In this document: positions 1 through 9,502 of the stretch, piece by piece | Layout of the letters: the number at the start of each line of letters is the position of its first letter | Numbering within the stretch: position 1 is the first letter of the stretch | Origin: an uncultured Caulobacterales bacterium | GTDB taxonomy: Bacteria > Pseudomonadota > Alphaproteobacteria > Caulobacterales > Maricaulaceae | Length of the DNA stretch: 64,000 bases | Assembly (NCBI GenBank): GCA_938009235.1 | Contig: CALLIK010000007.1 | Span: 558,001 to 622,000 of the forward strand | Direction: 5' to 3' | Notes under the pieces: generated by a model | The model's input: only the letters and a program-made list of their open reading frames with translations | Database searches by the model: none | Told to the model about the DNA's origin: nothing | Translations under genes and position numbers: made by a program

Positions 1-307
1 GCATAAAGATGAGGGCTTGGATTTTATAATGCTGTGCGGCCGCAGCCACGCCTTGTGCATGATTGCCTGCACTGGCGGCAACAACACCGCGGGCGCGTTC
101 GGCTTCATTAAGGCCAGAAATTCGGTTCGCTGCACCGCGAATTTTAAAGGAAAACACATCCTGCATGTCTTCGCGTTTTAACCAGATGTTTTGGCCCAAG
201 GCAGCCGACAGCTTAGGCGCAAACTGCGTAGGAGTTCTCCGCGCAAGGCCGTAAACTTGCGCGGCATCTATACGCGCGCAAAGATCATCTAGATTAACGT
301 TGGACAT
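1..307 (-). CDS. ilvA: Threonine dehydratase, biosynthetic (N-terminal part)
   Basis: Partial gene running off the left edge; only about 102 N-terminal residues are present. The family deaminates threonine to 2-oxobutanoate, the first step specific to isoleucine, using PLP. The visible part has the family's opening TPT..APKLS segment, the PLP-lysine motif [16 protein letters not shown] and the [10 protein letters not shown] phosphate-binding loop that follows it. The ATG at 305-307 lies inside the end of leuB, overlapping it by 14 bases, so it is the last visible gene of the branched-chain operon and probably translationally coupled. Whether a C-terminal ACT-like regulatory domain is present cannot be seen. 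Identity is firm; length and regulation are not known. Confidence 0.93.
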   Translation of the reverse strand, partial: MSNVNLDDLCARIDAAQVYGLARRTPTQFAPKLSAALGQNIWLKREDMQDVFSFKIRGAANRISGLNEAERARGVVAASAGNHAQGVAAAAQHYKIQALIFM

Positions 308-1349
308 AATCCGCGATCCATTCGCCCACTTGAGACGTGCTGAGATTGCCGCCCAAGTCGCCCGTTGTCTGGCCTTGCTCCAATGCGGCAGAAACAGCGG
401 TTTCTATGATGTCGGCTTCCGCGTCTAATCCGAAACTTAAACGTAACATCCACGCGGCGGAGAGGATCATCGCGAGCGGGTTCGCTTTGCCTTGGCCTGC
501 AATATCTGGCGCGCTGCCGTGGATAGGCTCATACATGCCCATGCCGCCATCAGACAGCGAGGCAGACGGGATAACGCCCATGGAGCCACAAAGGACCGAG
601 GCTTCGTCGGTTAGAATGTCACCGAACATATTTTCAGTGAGGATAACGTCGAAATCCTGAGCGCGTGTCAGCATGTGCATTGTCATCGCGTCTATGAGAA
701 GATGCTCTAGCTCGACCTCTGGATAATCGGCTGCAACGGCAATGACAGTCTCGCGCCACAGGCGAGAGGTTTCGAGCACATTTGATTTGTCAACGGACGT
801 GACTTTTTTGCGGCGAGTCATCGCAAGATCAAACGCCTTGTTCGCGATGCGGCGGACTTCGGCTTCGGAATAGCGGCACATATCAAACGCGCCTTGATCG
901 TCGCGGCCTTTATCGCCAAAATAGATACCACCCGTTAGCTCACGCATGACAATAAAATCTACACCTTCTAAGCGTTCACGCTTAAGCGGGGCGCGGTCGA
1001 TGAGCGCAGGGTAGGGTTTGCAAGGACGGATATTGGCATAGAGGTTCAAGTTCTTCCGCAGCGGCAGAAGCGACCCAAGCTCTGGACGGTCTTGTCCTTT
1101 CAGGTGATCCCATTTCGGACCGCCCACTGCGCCTAGCAACATAGCGCCTGTGCGTTTCGCAGACTCGAAGCTCTCATCTGGTAAAGGCTTTAAACCCGCA
1201 TCAATCGCCGCGCCACCAATCAGGTGTTCTTCGATGTTCAGGCTGTGCCCAAATTTAGACGCCGTCGCCTTTAGAACGGCAATAGACGCCGCCCCAACTT
1301 CAGGACCAATTCCGTCGCCGGGTAAATAAGTAAAATTAATCTCAGCCAC
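294..1349 (-). CDS. leuB: 3-isopropylmalate dehydrogenase
   Basis: Oxidatively decarboxylates 3-isopropylmalate to 2-oxoisocaproate with NAD, the third leucine step, in the cytosol. The sequence shows the N-terminal [11 protein letters not shown] motif, [10 protein letters not shown], the metal/substrate helix DAMTMHML and the nucleotide-site stretch [13 protein letters not shown] followed by [15 protein letters not shown] chose the GTG at 1347-1349 because a GAGG ribosome site sits six bases upstream and the GTG overlaps the leuD stop as GTGGCTGA. An in-frame ATG at 1376 would add nine residues that do not resemble the family. The resulting 351 residues match the usual length. It is preceded by leuD and followed, with a 14-base overlap, by ilvA. 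Confidence 0.96.
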   Translation of the reverse strand: MAEINFTYLPGDGIGPEVGAASIAVLKATASKFGHSLNIEEHLIGGAAIDAGLKPLPDESFESAKRTGAMLLGAVGGPKWDHLKGQDRPELGSLLPLRKNLNLYANIRPCKPYPALIDRAPLKRERLEGVDFIVMRELTGGIYFGDKGRDDQGAFDMCRYSEAEVRRIANKAFDLAMTRRKKVTSVDKSNVLETSRLWRETVIAVAADYPEVELEHLLIDAMTMHMLTRAQDFDVILTENMFGDILTDEASVLCGSMGVIPSASLSDGGMGMYEPIHGSAPDIAGQGKANPLAMILSAAWMLRLSFGLDAEADIIETAVSAALEQGQTTGDLGGNLSTSQVGEWIADYVQR

Positions 1350-1923
1350 GGTTTGCCTCAAACTCTGCAATCGCATCGGATTGCCCTTGTAAATACCCCA
1401 TCTCGTCTACGCCTTCCATCAGGCAGTGACGAGAGAAGGCGTCGATTTCGAATTTATATGTTCCGCCATTGCGGGGCAGGTGGACTTCGCAGGTTTCCAG
1501 ATCAACGCTCACATCTGCGCCCGGGTTTTCGAGCAACCAGTTATGGGCGCGTTTTTCAATGATGATTGGAAGTAAACCATTTTTGAGTGAGTTGTTTCTG
1601 AAAATATCGGCAATTTCAGAACTGATAACAACGCGAATGCCATAATCGGTTAGGCCCCAAGGTGCATGTTCACGCGAACTGCCGCAGCCAAAGTTATGAC
1701 CTGCGACAAGAATTTCAGACGCTTTGCCTTCGGGTGAATTCAACACGTGGTCCGTTTCAGACCCATCGGTATTATAACGTAGGTTCGAGAACACATGCTC
1801 ACCCAAACCTGCCTTTGTCGTCATAGACAAAAACTTGGCGGGCATGATTTGGTCAGTATCGATATTGGTCGAAGACAAGACTAATGTTTTTGAGGTCACT
1901 TGTTTCAAAGATCGGAAGCTCAT
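1342..1923 (-). CDS. leuD: 3-isopropylmalate dehydratase small subunit
   Basis: Swivel-domain subunit that pairs with LeuC to isomerise 2-isopropylmalate to 3-isopropylmalate. The protein is 193 residues, normal for the family. It carries NIDTDQIMPAKF near the N-terminus and the substrate-binding loop GCGSSREHAPWGL at about residue 80, both hallmarks of LeuD. The ATG overlaps the leuC stop as ATGA, so the two subunits are translationally coupled and probably made in equal amounts. The stop overlaps the GTG of leuB. No unusual residues were seen. Confidence 0.96.
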   Translation of the reverse strand: MSFRSLKQVTSKTLVLSSTNIDTDQIMPAKFLSMTTKAGLGEHVFSNLRYNTDGSETDHVLNSPEGKASEILVAGHNFGCGSSREHAPWGLTDYGIRVVISSEIADIFRNNSLKNGLLPIIIEKRAHNWLLENPGADVSVDLETCEVHLPRNGGTYKFEIDAFSRHCLMEGVDEMGYLQGQSDAIAEFEANRG

Positions 1924-3314
1924 GCCGCTGTCTCCACCTGACGGGGGTCGGTAATGACACCTGCAATGGCTGTGGCAGCCGCTGTTTCTGGCGAGGCTAA
2001 AACCGTTCGAACACCGGGACCTTGACGGCCCATGAAATTACGGTTCGAGGTTGAGACGATCAGATCACCCGGCGCACCAATGTCGCCATTCATACCGAGA
2101 CACATAGAGCATCCCGCTTCGCGCCATTCCGCGCCTGCGTCCAAAAAGATTGTGTCTAAGCCTTCGTCTTCGGCTTGAAGTTTGGTCACAACAGACCCCG
2201 GCACAACGATAGTCGTGACGCCTTGCGCGACGGTACGGCCCTTCATGATGTTGGCGGCGGCGCGTAAATCTTCGAGCCGTGAATTGGTGCAAGAGCCGAT
2301 GAAAACTTTGTCGACTTTTGTGCCTGCGATTTTATTCCCGCTCTTGAGCTGCATGTAATCCAAGGCGTCTTGGTCCGCCTCGCTTGCTGCCGCAGGAATA
2401 AGGCTGTCGATTGAAATGCCCATGCCTGGATTCGTGCCATAGGTGACCATTGGCGAAATATTTTCCGCTTTGATGTGAACCTCTTTGTCAAACACTGCGC
2501 CGTCATCCGTAGCCAACGTCAGCCAGTCCGCGCAGCTCGCTGCAAAGTCTTTCGGCGCGAATTTACGGCCTTGGATATAATCAAATGTCGTTTGGTCAGG
2601 AGCAATCATGCCGCAACGTGCGCCCGCTTCGATGGACATATTACAAACCGTCATGCGGCCTTGCATGCTCATCTCTTCAAAGACATTGCCGCGATATTCG
2701 AGTGCATAGCCCGTTCCGCCGCCCATGCCGATCTCTGCAATGATGTGCAAGATTACGTCCTTTGGCGTGACACCCGTGGGCAACTCACCATTTACATGAA
2801 TGGCCATTGTTTTTGGCTTTGGCATTAACAAGCATTGATTAGCCAAAACATGGCCGACCTGTGTAGTGCCGATCCCGAACGCAATCGCGCCAAACGCACC
2901 ATGTGTGGCGGTATGGCTGTCGCCGCAAACGATGGTCATGCCGGGTTGTGTTGCGCCCAACTCTGGACCCATGACATGGACGATGCCGCGATTATCGCTG
3001 TCCCAACCATGCGTCTCGATGCCGTGTTCTTTGGTGTTCGCCAAAAGGGTCTCGACTTGCGTTTCCGCTTGTTTCGTATGGTAAGGCCGTGTGCCGTCGG
3101 CATTGATGAGCGTCGGCGTTGAATGGTCTATTGTTGCCAATGTCCGATCTGGACGGCGCACTTTCAACCCGCGCGTTTTCAGCTCGGTAAAAGCTTGCGG
3201 CGTTGTGACTTCATGGATGAGATGAAGATCAATATAAAGCGTTGCAGGATTTGTCTCTGTCTCGGCCACAACAACGTGGCGGTTCCAGACTTTGTCGAAG
3301 AGTGTACTCGGCAT
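1920..3314 (-). CDS. leuC: 3-isopropylmalate dehydratase large subunit
   Basis: Aconitase-family [4Fe-4S] subunit of isopropylmalate isomerase. The 464-residue protein has the CGDSHTATHGAFG motif, and three cluster cysteines can be placed in IGSCTNSR (about residue 340) and GCSMCLG (about 402 and 405). The length is typical. Its ATG forms a TAATG junction with the preceding 148-residue membrane protein, and its TGA overlaps the leuD ATG, so it is embedded in a tightly coupled string. The interposed membrane protein between leuA and leuC is unusual. Confidence 0.96.
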   Translation of the reverse strand: MPSTLFDKVWNRHVVVAETETNPATLYIDLHLIHEVTTPQAFTELKTRGLKVRRPDRTLATIDHSTPTLINADGTRPYHTKQAETQVETLLANTKEHGIETHGWDSDNRGIVHVMGPELGATQPGMTIVCGDSHTATHGAFGAIAFGIGTTQVGHVLANQCLLMPKPKTMAIHVNGELPTGVTPKDVILHIIAEIGMGGGTGYALEYRGNVFEEMSMQGRMTVCNMSIEAGARCGMIAPDQTTFDYIQGRKFAPKDFAASCADWLTLATDDGAVFDKEVHIKAENISPMVTYGTNPGMGISIDSLIPAAASEADQDALDYMQLKSGNKIAGTKVDKVFIGSCTNSRLEDLRAAANIMKGRTVAQGVTTIVVPGSVVTKLQAEDEGLDTIFLDAGAEWREAGCSMCLGMNGDIGAPGDLIVSTSNRNFMGRQGPGVRTVLASPETAAATAIAGVITDPRQVETAA

Positions 3315-3760
3315 TATTGAGTTTTCCTTTGAAATACAAAAGGCAATAGGAAGAATAAAGCTGCGCCAAAGGCGGTAGGGAAAAAATAGTTGAAGTTAAA
3401 GACAAACTCATCATTCACCGTCCGCACGGCACTGGATGAAAAATATACAAGACCCGCAAGACCTATGAGTCTTAGAACGTGAGCCCATGCTGGAATTTTC
3501 TTTCCATGGGTAGGATATACATCTTTTTTGACAGTTTTGACAACTTCTGACGTGTTAAACTTCGACCCAGACTTAAACCAATTAATCGTGGGGTAGATCC
3601 AAAAGCAAGCAAATCCCAGTAGTGCAAGATATTGATACTTACGCGTCGTATCCGTCAGTGATTGGACTGAACCAGCATCGACGCTTGTGATTGTTTTGAA
3701 TAACCACAAGCCCAGAAAGGCGATACCTATCAGTGGGAATATGAGTTTTAGTTTTTGCAT
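3314..3760 (-). CDS. Small four-helix membrane protein between leuA and leuC
   Basis: I do not recognise this 148-residue protein. It has four hydrophobic segments: a first starting LIFPLIGIAFLGLWLF, a second around YLALLGFACFWIY, a third around VLRLIGLAGLVYFSS and a fourth ending ALFFLLPFVF. A basic loop (VKTVKKDVYPTHGKKIPAW) lies between the second and third. The ATG at 3760 overlaps the leuA stop as TGATG and the stop overlaps the leuC start as TAATG, so it is translated as part of the leucine operon. It is one of five unrelated-looking small membrane proteins wedged into the ilv/leu and met operons. A role in amino-acid export or enzyme tethering is only a guess. Confidence 0.85.
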   Translation of the reverse strand: MQKLKLIFPLIGIAFLGLWLFKTITSVDAGSVQSLTDTTRKYQYLALLGFACFWIYPTINWFKSGSKFNTSEVVKTVKKDVYPTHGKKIPAWAHVLRLIGLAGLVYFSSSAVRTVNDEFVFNFNYFFPTAFGAALFFLLPFVFQRKTQ

Positions 3761-5319
3761 CAATGCTGCGCGGCGATGGCACGCTCTCCTGTTTTGGCTC
3801 GGGCTTGGCGGCGTTCGATACGATTGATCACGTCGAGATAGGCGAGAGCTGAGGCGAGCACTGTATCGGTGTTTGTACCGCGGCCTTGATAGGTCTCAAT
3901 TTCAGTCGCCACACGGACAGTCGCTTCGGCCATAGCGTCTTTCCCGCCCGACACAGACGTCACCGCGTAATGTTCCAATTTCATCGGGATATTTGCGATT
4001 TCAGAAATAGCGGCGAAGACCGCATTCATCGGGCCTTTGGCGCGGCTGACATGTGTTTCGCTGCGGCCGTCTTCATGGGACAATCGCACAATGGCTTCGG
4101 GTTCGCGTTTGTCATCTGACCCCGCCGAGACATAGAGCGAGTCAACGGACCAAGGTCCGCCCGCGCCAACAGCTTCGCCCAATACAAGCGCTTCAATGTC
4201 GGAATCGAAGACTTCTTTTTTGTCGTCGGCCAATGTTTTGAACGCGGCAAAAACAGAGGCGAGTTGATTGTCTGCCAAGGTAAAGCCAAGCTTTTCTGCA
4301 CGCGCCCGTAAAGCGGCGCGGCCTGAATGTTTGCCCAGCACAAGGTTGTCCGTACTGACGCCAACATCTTCGGGCTTCATGATCTCATATGTCTCGCGGT
4401 TCGCCAAGACGCCATGTTGATGGATACCGCTCTCATGCGCGAAGGCATTCTTCCCAACGATAGCTTTGTTACGCGGCACAGGATTACCCGTGATCGTCGC
4501 GAGGAGTTTCGATGCGGCGTAGATGCCCTGCGTTTCAATACCCGTTGTCACGTTAAAGAAATCTCTGCGCGTGCGCAGCGCCATGACGACTTCTTCGAGG
4601 GCGCAATTGCCTGCACGTTCGCCAATGCCGTTTAGGGCCACTTCGACCTGACGCGCGCCGCCGCGAATGGCGGCGAGTGAGTTGGCGACGGCCAATCCCA
4701 AATCATCATGACAATGGGCAGAGAAGATCACTTTGTCTGCGCCTTCAACTTGGGTGGTCAAAAACTCGAACAAATCCTGAATTTCTTCGGGCGTCGTATA
4801 GCCCACAGTGTCAGGCATGTTGATTGTCGTTGCGCCCGCGCGGATAACGGCCTCGCAAACTTGTTTCATATAATCGCGTTCTGTGCGGATGGCGTCTTCG
4901 CAGGAAAATTCGACATCATCCGTATAATTCCGCGCAAGTTCGACCCCTGCCACAGCGCGGCGGAGGATTTCCTCTTTGGACATTTTCAATTTGTATTCGC
5001 GGTGTAAAGGGCTGGTCGCGATGAATGTATGGATACGTCCCCGCGCCGCTGGTTTTAGGGCTTCACCGCTCGCGCGGATATCGCCGTCATTGCAACGCGC
5101 GAGAGAGCACACGACGCTATCTTTGACTTCGGTCGCAATCGTTTTGATCGCCTCGAAATCGCCAACGGAGGCCGCGGCAAAGCCCGCTTCCATGACATCA
5201 ACTTTGAGAGCTTCTAGGGCTTTCGCCATGCGGAGCTTCTGCCCGCCTGTCATAGAAAACCCAGGCGCTTGCTCGCCGTCGCGTAAGGTTGTGTCGAATA
5301 TTTTGACGTGTTTAGTCAT
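3760..5319 (-). CDS. leuA: 2-isopropylmalate synthase
   Basis: Condenses acetyl-CoA with 2-oxoisovalerate, the committed leucine step. The N-terminal HMGL-like TIM barrel begins IFDTTLRDGEQAPG (metal-binding Asp in TTLRDGE). The HCHDDLGLA metal-binding histidines and GNCALEEVVMAL follow, then HESGIHQHGVL in the linker. A C-terminal regulatory domain from about residue 390 carries the expected leucine feedback site. I chose the ATG at 5319 because the family starts a few residues before FDTTLRDGE. An ATG at 5400 would overlap the upstream ACT gene by 53 bases and add an unconserved basic leader; neither has a strong ribosome site. With this start the protein is 519 residues, normal length. Confidence 0.95.
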   Translation of the reverse strand: MTKHVKIFDTTLRDGEQAPGFSMTGGQKLRMAKALEALKVDVMEAGFAAASVGDFEAIKTIATEVKDSVVCSLARCNDGDIRASGEALKPAARGRIHTFIATSPLHREYKLKMSKEEILRRAVAGVELARNYTDDVEFSCEDAIRTERDYMKQVCEAVIRAGATTINMPDTVGYTTPEEIQDLFEFLTTQVEGADKVIFSAHCHDDLGLAVANSLAAIRGGARQVEVALNGIGERAGNCALEEVVMALRTRRDFFNVTTGIETQGIYAASKLLATITGNPVPRNKAIVGKNAFAHESGIHQHGVLANRETYEIMKPEDVGVSTDNLVLGKHSGRAALRARAEKLGFTLADNQLASVFAAFKTLADDKKEVFDSDIEALVLGEAVGAGGPWSVDSLYVSAGSDDKREPEAIVRLSHEDGRSETHVSRAKGPMNAVFAAISEIANIPMKLEHYAVTSVSGGKDAMAEATVRVATEIETYQGRGTNTDTVLASALAYLDVINRIERRQARAKTGERAIAAQH

Positions 5320-5347
5320 TGGTTTGTCTTTGTATTTTGGTGCGGGT

Positions 5348-5650
5348 TTAAGCGCGTTCGGCTCGCTTGCGGCGGCCAATTTTTTCTGCACTGACAACAT
5401 TGTAAAGGCGTTCTAGTTGAAGGCAGAGCGTATCCAAATCATTTGGACCGCCTGTATCTTCCACCGCGACAAGCAAATCGAAATCGCCGTCCACGCGCTG
5501 CGTACAATGTACATCACGATAGTCATATCCACGGCGCTCGATCGTGCCGAGCGCCCTTATAAGCGTACCAGACACATCGTGGAGCACGATCTTCAATTTG
5601 CCAGACACGCCAGACGGCGTAAAAGTTTTATCACGTTGTAATTCGGTCAT
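5348..5650 (-). CDS. Short ACT-domain protein, putative acetolactate synthase regulatory subunit (IlvN/IlvM-like)
   Basis: A 100-residue protein with one ACT-like domain: a strand KLKIVLHDVSGTLIRAL, a helix with ERRGYDYRDVH, and the second half DFDLLVAVEDTG..DLDTLCLQLERLYNVV. This is the layout of regulatory small subunits of acetolactate synthase, but it is closer in size to enterobacterial IlvM than to the longer two-domain IlvN usual in alphaproteobacteria. It lies downstream of ilvB in the same operon, separated by one membrane-protein gene and a repeat element of about 320 bases. The functional assignment rests on fold and context. It could instead be a free-standing ACT sensor. It ends in a basic tail GRRKRAERA. 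Confidence 0.75.
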   Translation of the reverse strand: MTELQRDKTFTPSGVSGKLKIVLHDVSGTLIRALGTIERRGYDYRDVHCTQRVDGDFDLLVAVEDTGGPNDLDTLCLQLERLYNVVSAEKIGRRKRAERA

Positions 5651-5973
5651 TTTTCATTTCCCTGGCGCAGACGCATTCGGTCAGTTCTTTGTCTAATTTT
5701 CTTCGTGCGTTTTAATGTTGCCTCTGTCTCTACATCCAAGCGTGATTGGTACATGCCCATCCATGCGGACAAGGCGTGAGATCCAAACCATACCGCGACG
5801 ATGAGGATGACCCAAAACACCCTACTGCTCCATCAAACCGGCATGTCCGATTACCCCAGTTAGTCGTTTGGCGTGCCAAACGATTAGAGCTGGGGTCCAG
5901 AGCTTTGCTCGCGATGAGACATACTGGATACCAGCCTTTGCTGGTATAGACGGAGTGATTGGCTGACGTGAGG
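5651..5973. repeat. Intergenic palindromic repeat element inside the ilv/leu operon
   Basis: This 320-base gap separates the 166-residue membrane protein gene from the ACT-domain gene in an otherwise gapless operon. It holds two clear inverted repeats. CGTTTGGC facing GCCAAACG lies within a larger CCCCAG...CTGGGG arm at about 5853-5895. ATACCAGC facing GCTGGTAT lies at about 5928-5947. The second resembles the core of small dispersed palindromic repeats common in alphaproteobacterial genomes (compare CCAGCNNNNGCTGG repeats). I saw no second copy in this window. Reading frames across it are rich in Trp/Cys/Arg and look spurious. It may form RNA hairpins that protect or split the operon transcript. 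Confidence 0.6.
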
Positions 5974-6474
5974 TCATGAGAATGTCTCGGCAATAGAGGA
6001 TTTTTGTATAGGCTCGCCAGCAATTCTAGCGCTTAATTGCTTGCGAGCAAAAATCAGGAGCGTCACAGAACTTAAGGTCCAAATAACTGTACTCATGGTG
6101 AAACCCGTTGCTACCGTTACGGTTGAAGCTGAAATTCCGTATAAACCAAGTTCCACAGGTATGTTGATAAAGGCCAAGATCATGCCCGCTAAATTTATCC
6201 AAATTGAAATACTAAGGAGTTTTGAAATAGTTCCACTAGTCATAAAACCTAAAGGGGACAGATTGTGTGCGGCCCACAAAGAAATTGAGGCCCCGCCCAA
6301 TGCGCCAGACATAAGAATGACATATTGTAAGAAATAATATGGTGACTCGTTCGTAGAGTATTCTGAATACTCGAAAAGTAATCCGTAACAGGACATGCCG
6401 ACGAATAATCCTAGCGTTGGAACTGTCACAATGCCTACAAAAATAAGCCAAAATCGGAGTGTAGAGCGTGACAC
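5974..6474 (-). CDS. Membrane protein of about 166 residues between ilvB and the ACT gene
   Basis: Not recognised. Hydrophobic segments are visible near residues 8-30 (FWLIFVGIVTVPTLGLFVG), 45-65 (FLQYVILMSGALGGASISLW), 80-105 (KLLSISIWINLAGMILAFI) and 115-145 (VTVATGFTMSTVIWTLSSVTLLIF), so four transmembrane helices are likely. Translation appears to begin at a GTG (6472-6474), one base after the ilvB stop, which suggests coupling to ilvB. It is followed by the palindromic repeat element. It shares no obvious sequence with the other small membrane proteins of the operon. Function unknown. Confidence 0.78.
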   Translation of the reverse strand: MSRSTLRFWLIFVGIVTVPTLGLFVGMSCYGLLFEYSEYSTNESPYYFLQYVILMSGALGGASISLWAAHNLSPLGFMTSGTISKLLSISIWINLAGMILAFINIPVELGLYGISASTVTVATGFTMSTVIWTLSSVTLLIFARKQLSARIAGEPIQKSSIAETFS

Positions 6475-6475
6475 C

Positions 6476-8230
6476 CTACCGTTCCATCATGTCGGCATTG
6501 CTCCGTCCCGGTGGGACGAGCGGCCATACATTTTCATTTGGATCGATTTTGACGTGCATCAGGACAGGGCCTTCTGTTGAGAGAAGACGGTCTATGCCCG
6601 CATCCATTTCATCGACTGTGTTGACGGTGAAGGCGTCGATCTGGAAGGCTTTCGCAACGAGGGCGAAATCTGGATTGTCGTCCAAATTCGTCTCGGAGTA
6701 ATTTTTGTCAAAGAAGACTTCCTGCCACTGACGCACCATGCCCAGAACAGAATTATCCAATAGGACAATTTTCAACGGAATGCCGTAACGGAACAATGTC
6801 GCGAGTTCCTGAATGTTCATCATGATCGAGCCATCGCCCGAGACGGTAATCACGGTACGGTCTGGCGCGCCAAGTTGCGCCCCAAGGCCCGCAGGCAAGC
6901 CGAAACCCATTGTGCCTAACCCGCCCGACGTGATGTGATCTTTTGGCTCGTCGAAATAACAATGTTGCGCAACCCACATTTGATGTTGGCCCACGTCACA
7001 GGTGAAAATCGCCGCCGTCTCGTCTTTAAACATGGCGTCGGCGCGGCGTGAGAGGTCATGCAAAAGCTTTGGCGCATAAACACCCGGTGAGGCTTTCGCC
7101 TGCGCGCCGTCATAATCCCACTCATGTTCTTCGCGGCGGCCATAGCAAAGCTCTGTCCACTCAGAAATATTTGGCGCAATACCGCCGTCGAACGGGTCGA
7201 GCGCGGCGAGGTTCTTTTTAAGGCTCCCGTCGAGACCGACATTCACGCGGCGAAGTTTATTTATCTCCGCAATATCGATGTCCATGTGAATGACTTTGGC
7301 GTGAGGCGCGAATGTATCGAGCTTACCTGTAGCGCGGTCATCAAACCGCGCGCCGACGACGATCAAAAGATCGCATTCTTGCACGGCATAATTGGCAGCA
7401 CGAAGGCCATGCATCCCGAGCATCCCAAGATAGTTTGGATGATCGGACGGCAAAGAGCCGAGGCCCTTGAGTGTGGATACACCCGGAATTTGTGTGCGCT
7501 CAACTAACTCTCGTAATTCTGCAACACCGTCGCCTTGGGCCACGCCGCCGCCGATGTAGAACAAGGGCTTCTTGGCTTCGCGCATTAGCTGTTCGGCTTT
7601 TGCGATATCTTCGCTCTGGCCCATTTCAGGCTTTTGCTTTGGATATGGACGCCATTTGTGACGATCTGTTGTCAGTGCGTTTTGTACGTCTTTCGGGATG
7701 TCGATGAGCACAGGACCCGGACGGCCTTCTGCGGCGATGAAATAAGCCTCGGCGATCATACCCGGCAAGTCGGCGGGGTCGCGCACGATGTAACTATGTT
7801 TGACGATGGGCATGGTGATGCCGATAATGTCGACTTCTTGGAACGCATCTGTTCCCATGAGGTTTGTCGGGACCTGACCTGTGACGAAAACAACAGGCAC
7901 TGAATCCAAATAGGCGTCGGCAATAGCGGTGACGAGGTTCGTCGCGCCGGGGCCAGATGTGGCGAATGCCGTTCCGACTTTACCAGTTGCGCGCGCATAT
8001 CCAATCGCAGCCATGCCGCAGCCTTGTTCGTGGCGGCAGAGGATATGACGTAGCTGCGGATAATTTGGCAACTCGTCATAGACAGGCATGATCGCCCCGC
8101 CAGGATAGCCGAAGATAAGATCCACACCTTGCGCGGCAATAGATTCCAACAAGAGTTGCGAGCCAGATTTCGGCTCACGGTTCTCTAGGATTTCTGTCTG
8201 CTGACGGTTAAATTGCGTTGCTGTAGTCAT
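6476..8230 (-). CDS. ilvB: Acetolactate synthase large (catalytic) subunit
   Basis: TPP- and FAD-dependent enzyme that makes acetolactate and acetohydroxybutyrate for Val, Leu and Ile. The 584 residues include the N-terminal FGYPGGAIMPVYDEL, the catalytic glutamate in RHEQ at about residue 68, the FVTGQVPT and GVSTLKGLG segments of the FAD-binding middle domain, and the TPP/Mg motif GDGSIMMN...LLDNSVLGMVRQWQ in the C-terminal domain. The ATG overlaps the stop of the 71-residue membrane protein upstream as ATGA. It shows the features of the biosynthetic, not catabolic, enzyme: operon context and a regulatory ACT gene downstream. Confidence 0.97.
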   Translation of the reverse strand: MTTATQFNRQQTEILENREPKSGSQLLLESIAAQGVDLIFGYPGGAIMPVYDELPNYPQLRHILCRHEQGCGMAAIGYARATGKVGTAFATSGPGATNLVTAIADAYLDSVPVVFVTGQVPTNLMGTDAFQEVDIIGITMPIVKHSYIVRDPADLPGMIAEAYFIAAEGRPGPVLIDIPKDVQNALTTDRHKWRPYPKQKPEMGQSEDIAKAEQLMREAKKPLFYIGGGVAQGDGVAELRELVERTQIPGVSTLKGLGSLPSDHPNYLGMLGMHGLRAANYAVQECDLLIVVGARFDDRATGKLDTFAPHAKVIHMDIDIAEINKLRRVNVGLDGSLKKNLAALDPFDGGIAPNISEWTELCYGRREEHEWDYDGAQAKASPGVYAPKLLHDLSRRADAMFKDETAAIFTCDVGQHQMWVAQHCYFDEPKDHITSGGLGTMGFGLPAGLGAQLGAPDRTVITVSGDGSIMMNIQELATLFRYGIPLKIVLLDNSVLGMVRQWQEVFFDKNYSETNLDDNPDFALVAKAFQIDAFTVNTVDEMDAGIDRLLSTEGPVLMHVKIDPNENVWPLVPPGRSNADMMER

Positions 8231-8442
8231 GACTTGAAAGCCTTAATCAAATTAGCCGCGAGCGCGAGCGAGATAAAAAATAAAGAAACGCAAACATACA
8301 ACAGAGGCATGAAATCGTTTTTATTGTATGAGTATGCAAACGCGGAATTAAAGCTGAACCAAGTAACAAAACAAAAAGCTAAGGTCGCGAGTGCTGCGAT
8401 TACTCGACCTATAACTTTTCGCTTATGTTGAGGTTCAGCCAT
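8227..8442 (-). CDS. 71-residue membrane protein between ilvC and ilvB
   Basis: A very small protein with a basic N-terminus (MAEPQHKRKVIGR) and two hydrophobic helices, about residues 10-35 and 43-66, ending LIKAFKS. It is unrecognised. The ATG lies one base after the ilvC stop, and its own TGA overlaps the ilvB ATG as ATGA, so any ribosome finishing ilvC can pass through it to ilvB. Together with the other interleaved membrane genes this argues for a real product and not chance. Function unknown. Confidence 0.75.
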   Translation of the reverse strand: MAEPQHKRKVIGRVIAALATLAFCFVTWFSFNSAFAYSYNKNDFMPLLYVCVSLFFISLALAANLIKAFKS

Positions 8443-8443
8443 T

Positions 8444-9502
<1,059 letters not shown>

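Noticed and set aside
63-254. Small plus-strand open frame at the left edge
   Set aside because: It is the shadow of ilvA, whose conserved PLP motif is read on the other strand.
2475-2828. Long plus-strand frames inside leuC and leuA
   Set aside because: These are antisense frames of well-conserved enzymes and have no independent support.
5730-6023. 97-codon minus-strand frame across the repeat element
   Set aside because: Composition is odd (Trp/Cys/Ser-rich), it overlaps the end of the membrane-protein gene, and it is explained by the palindromic repeats.
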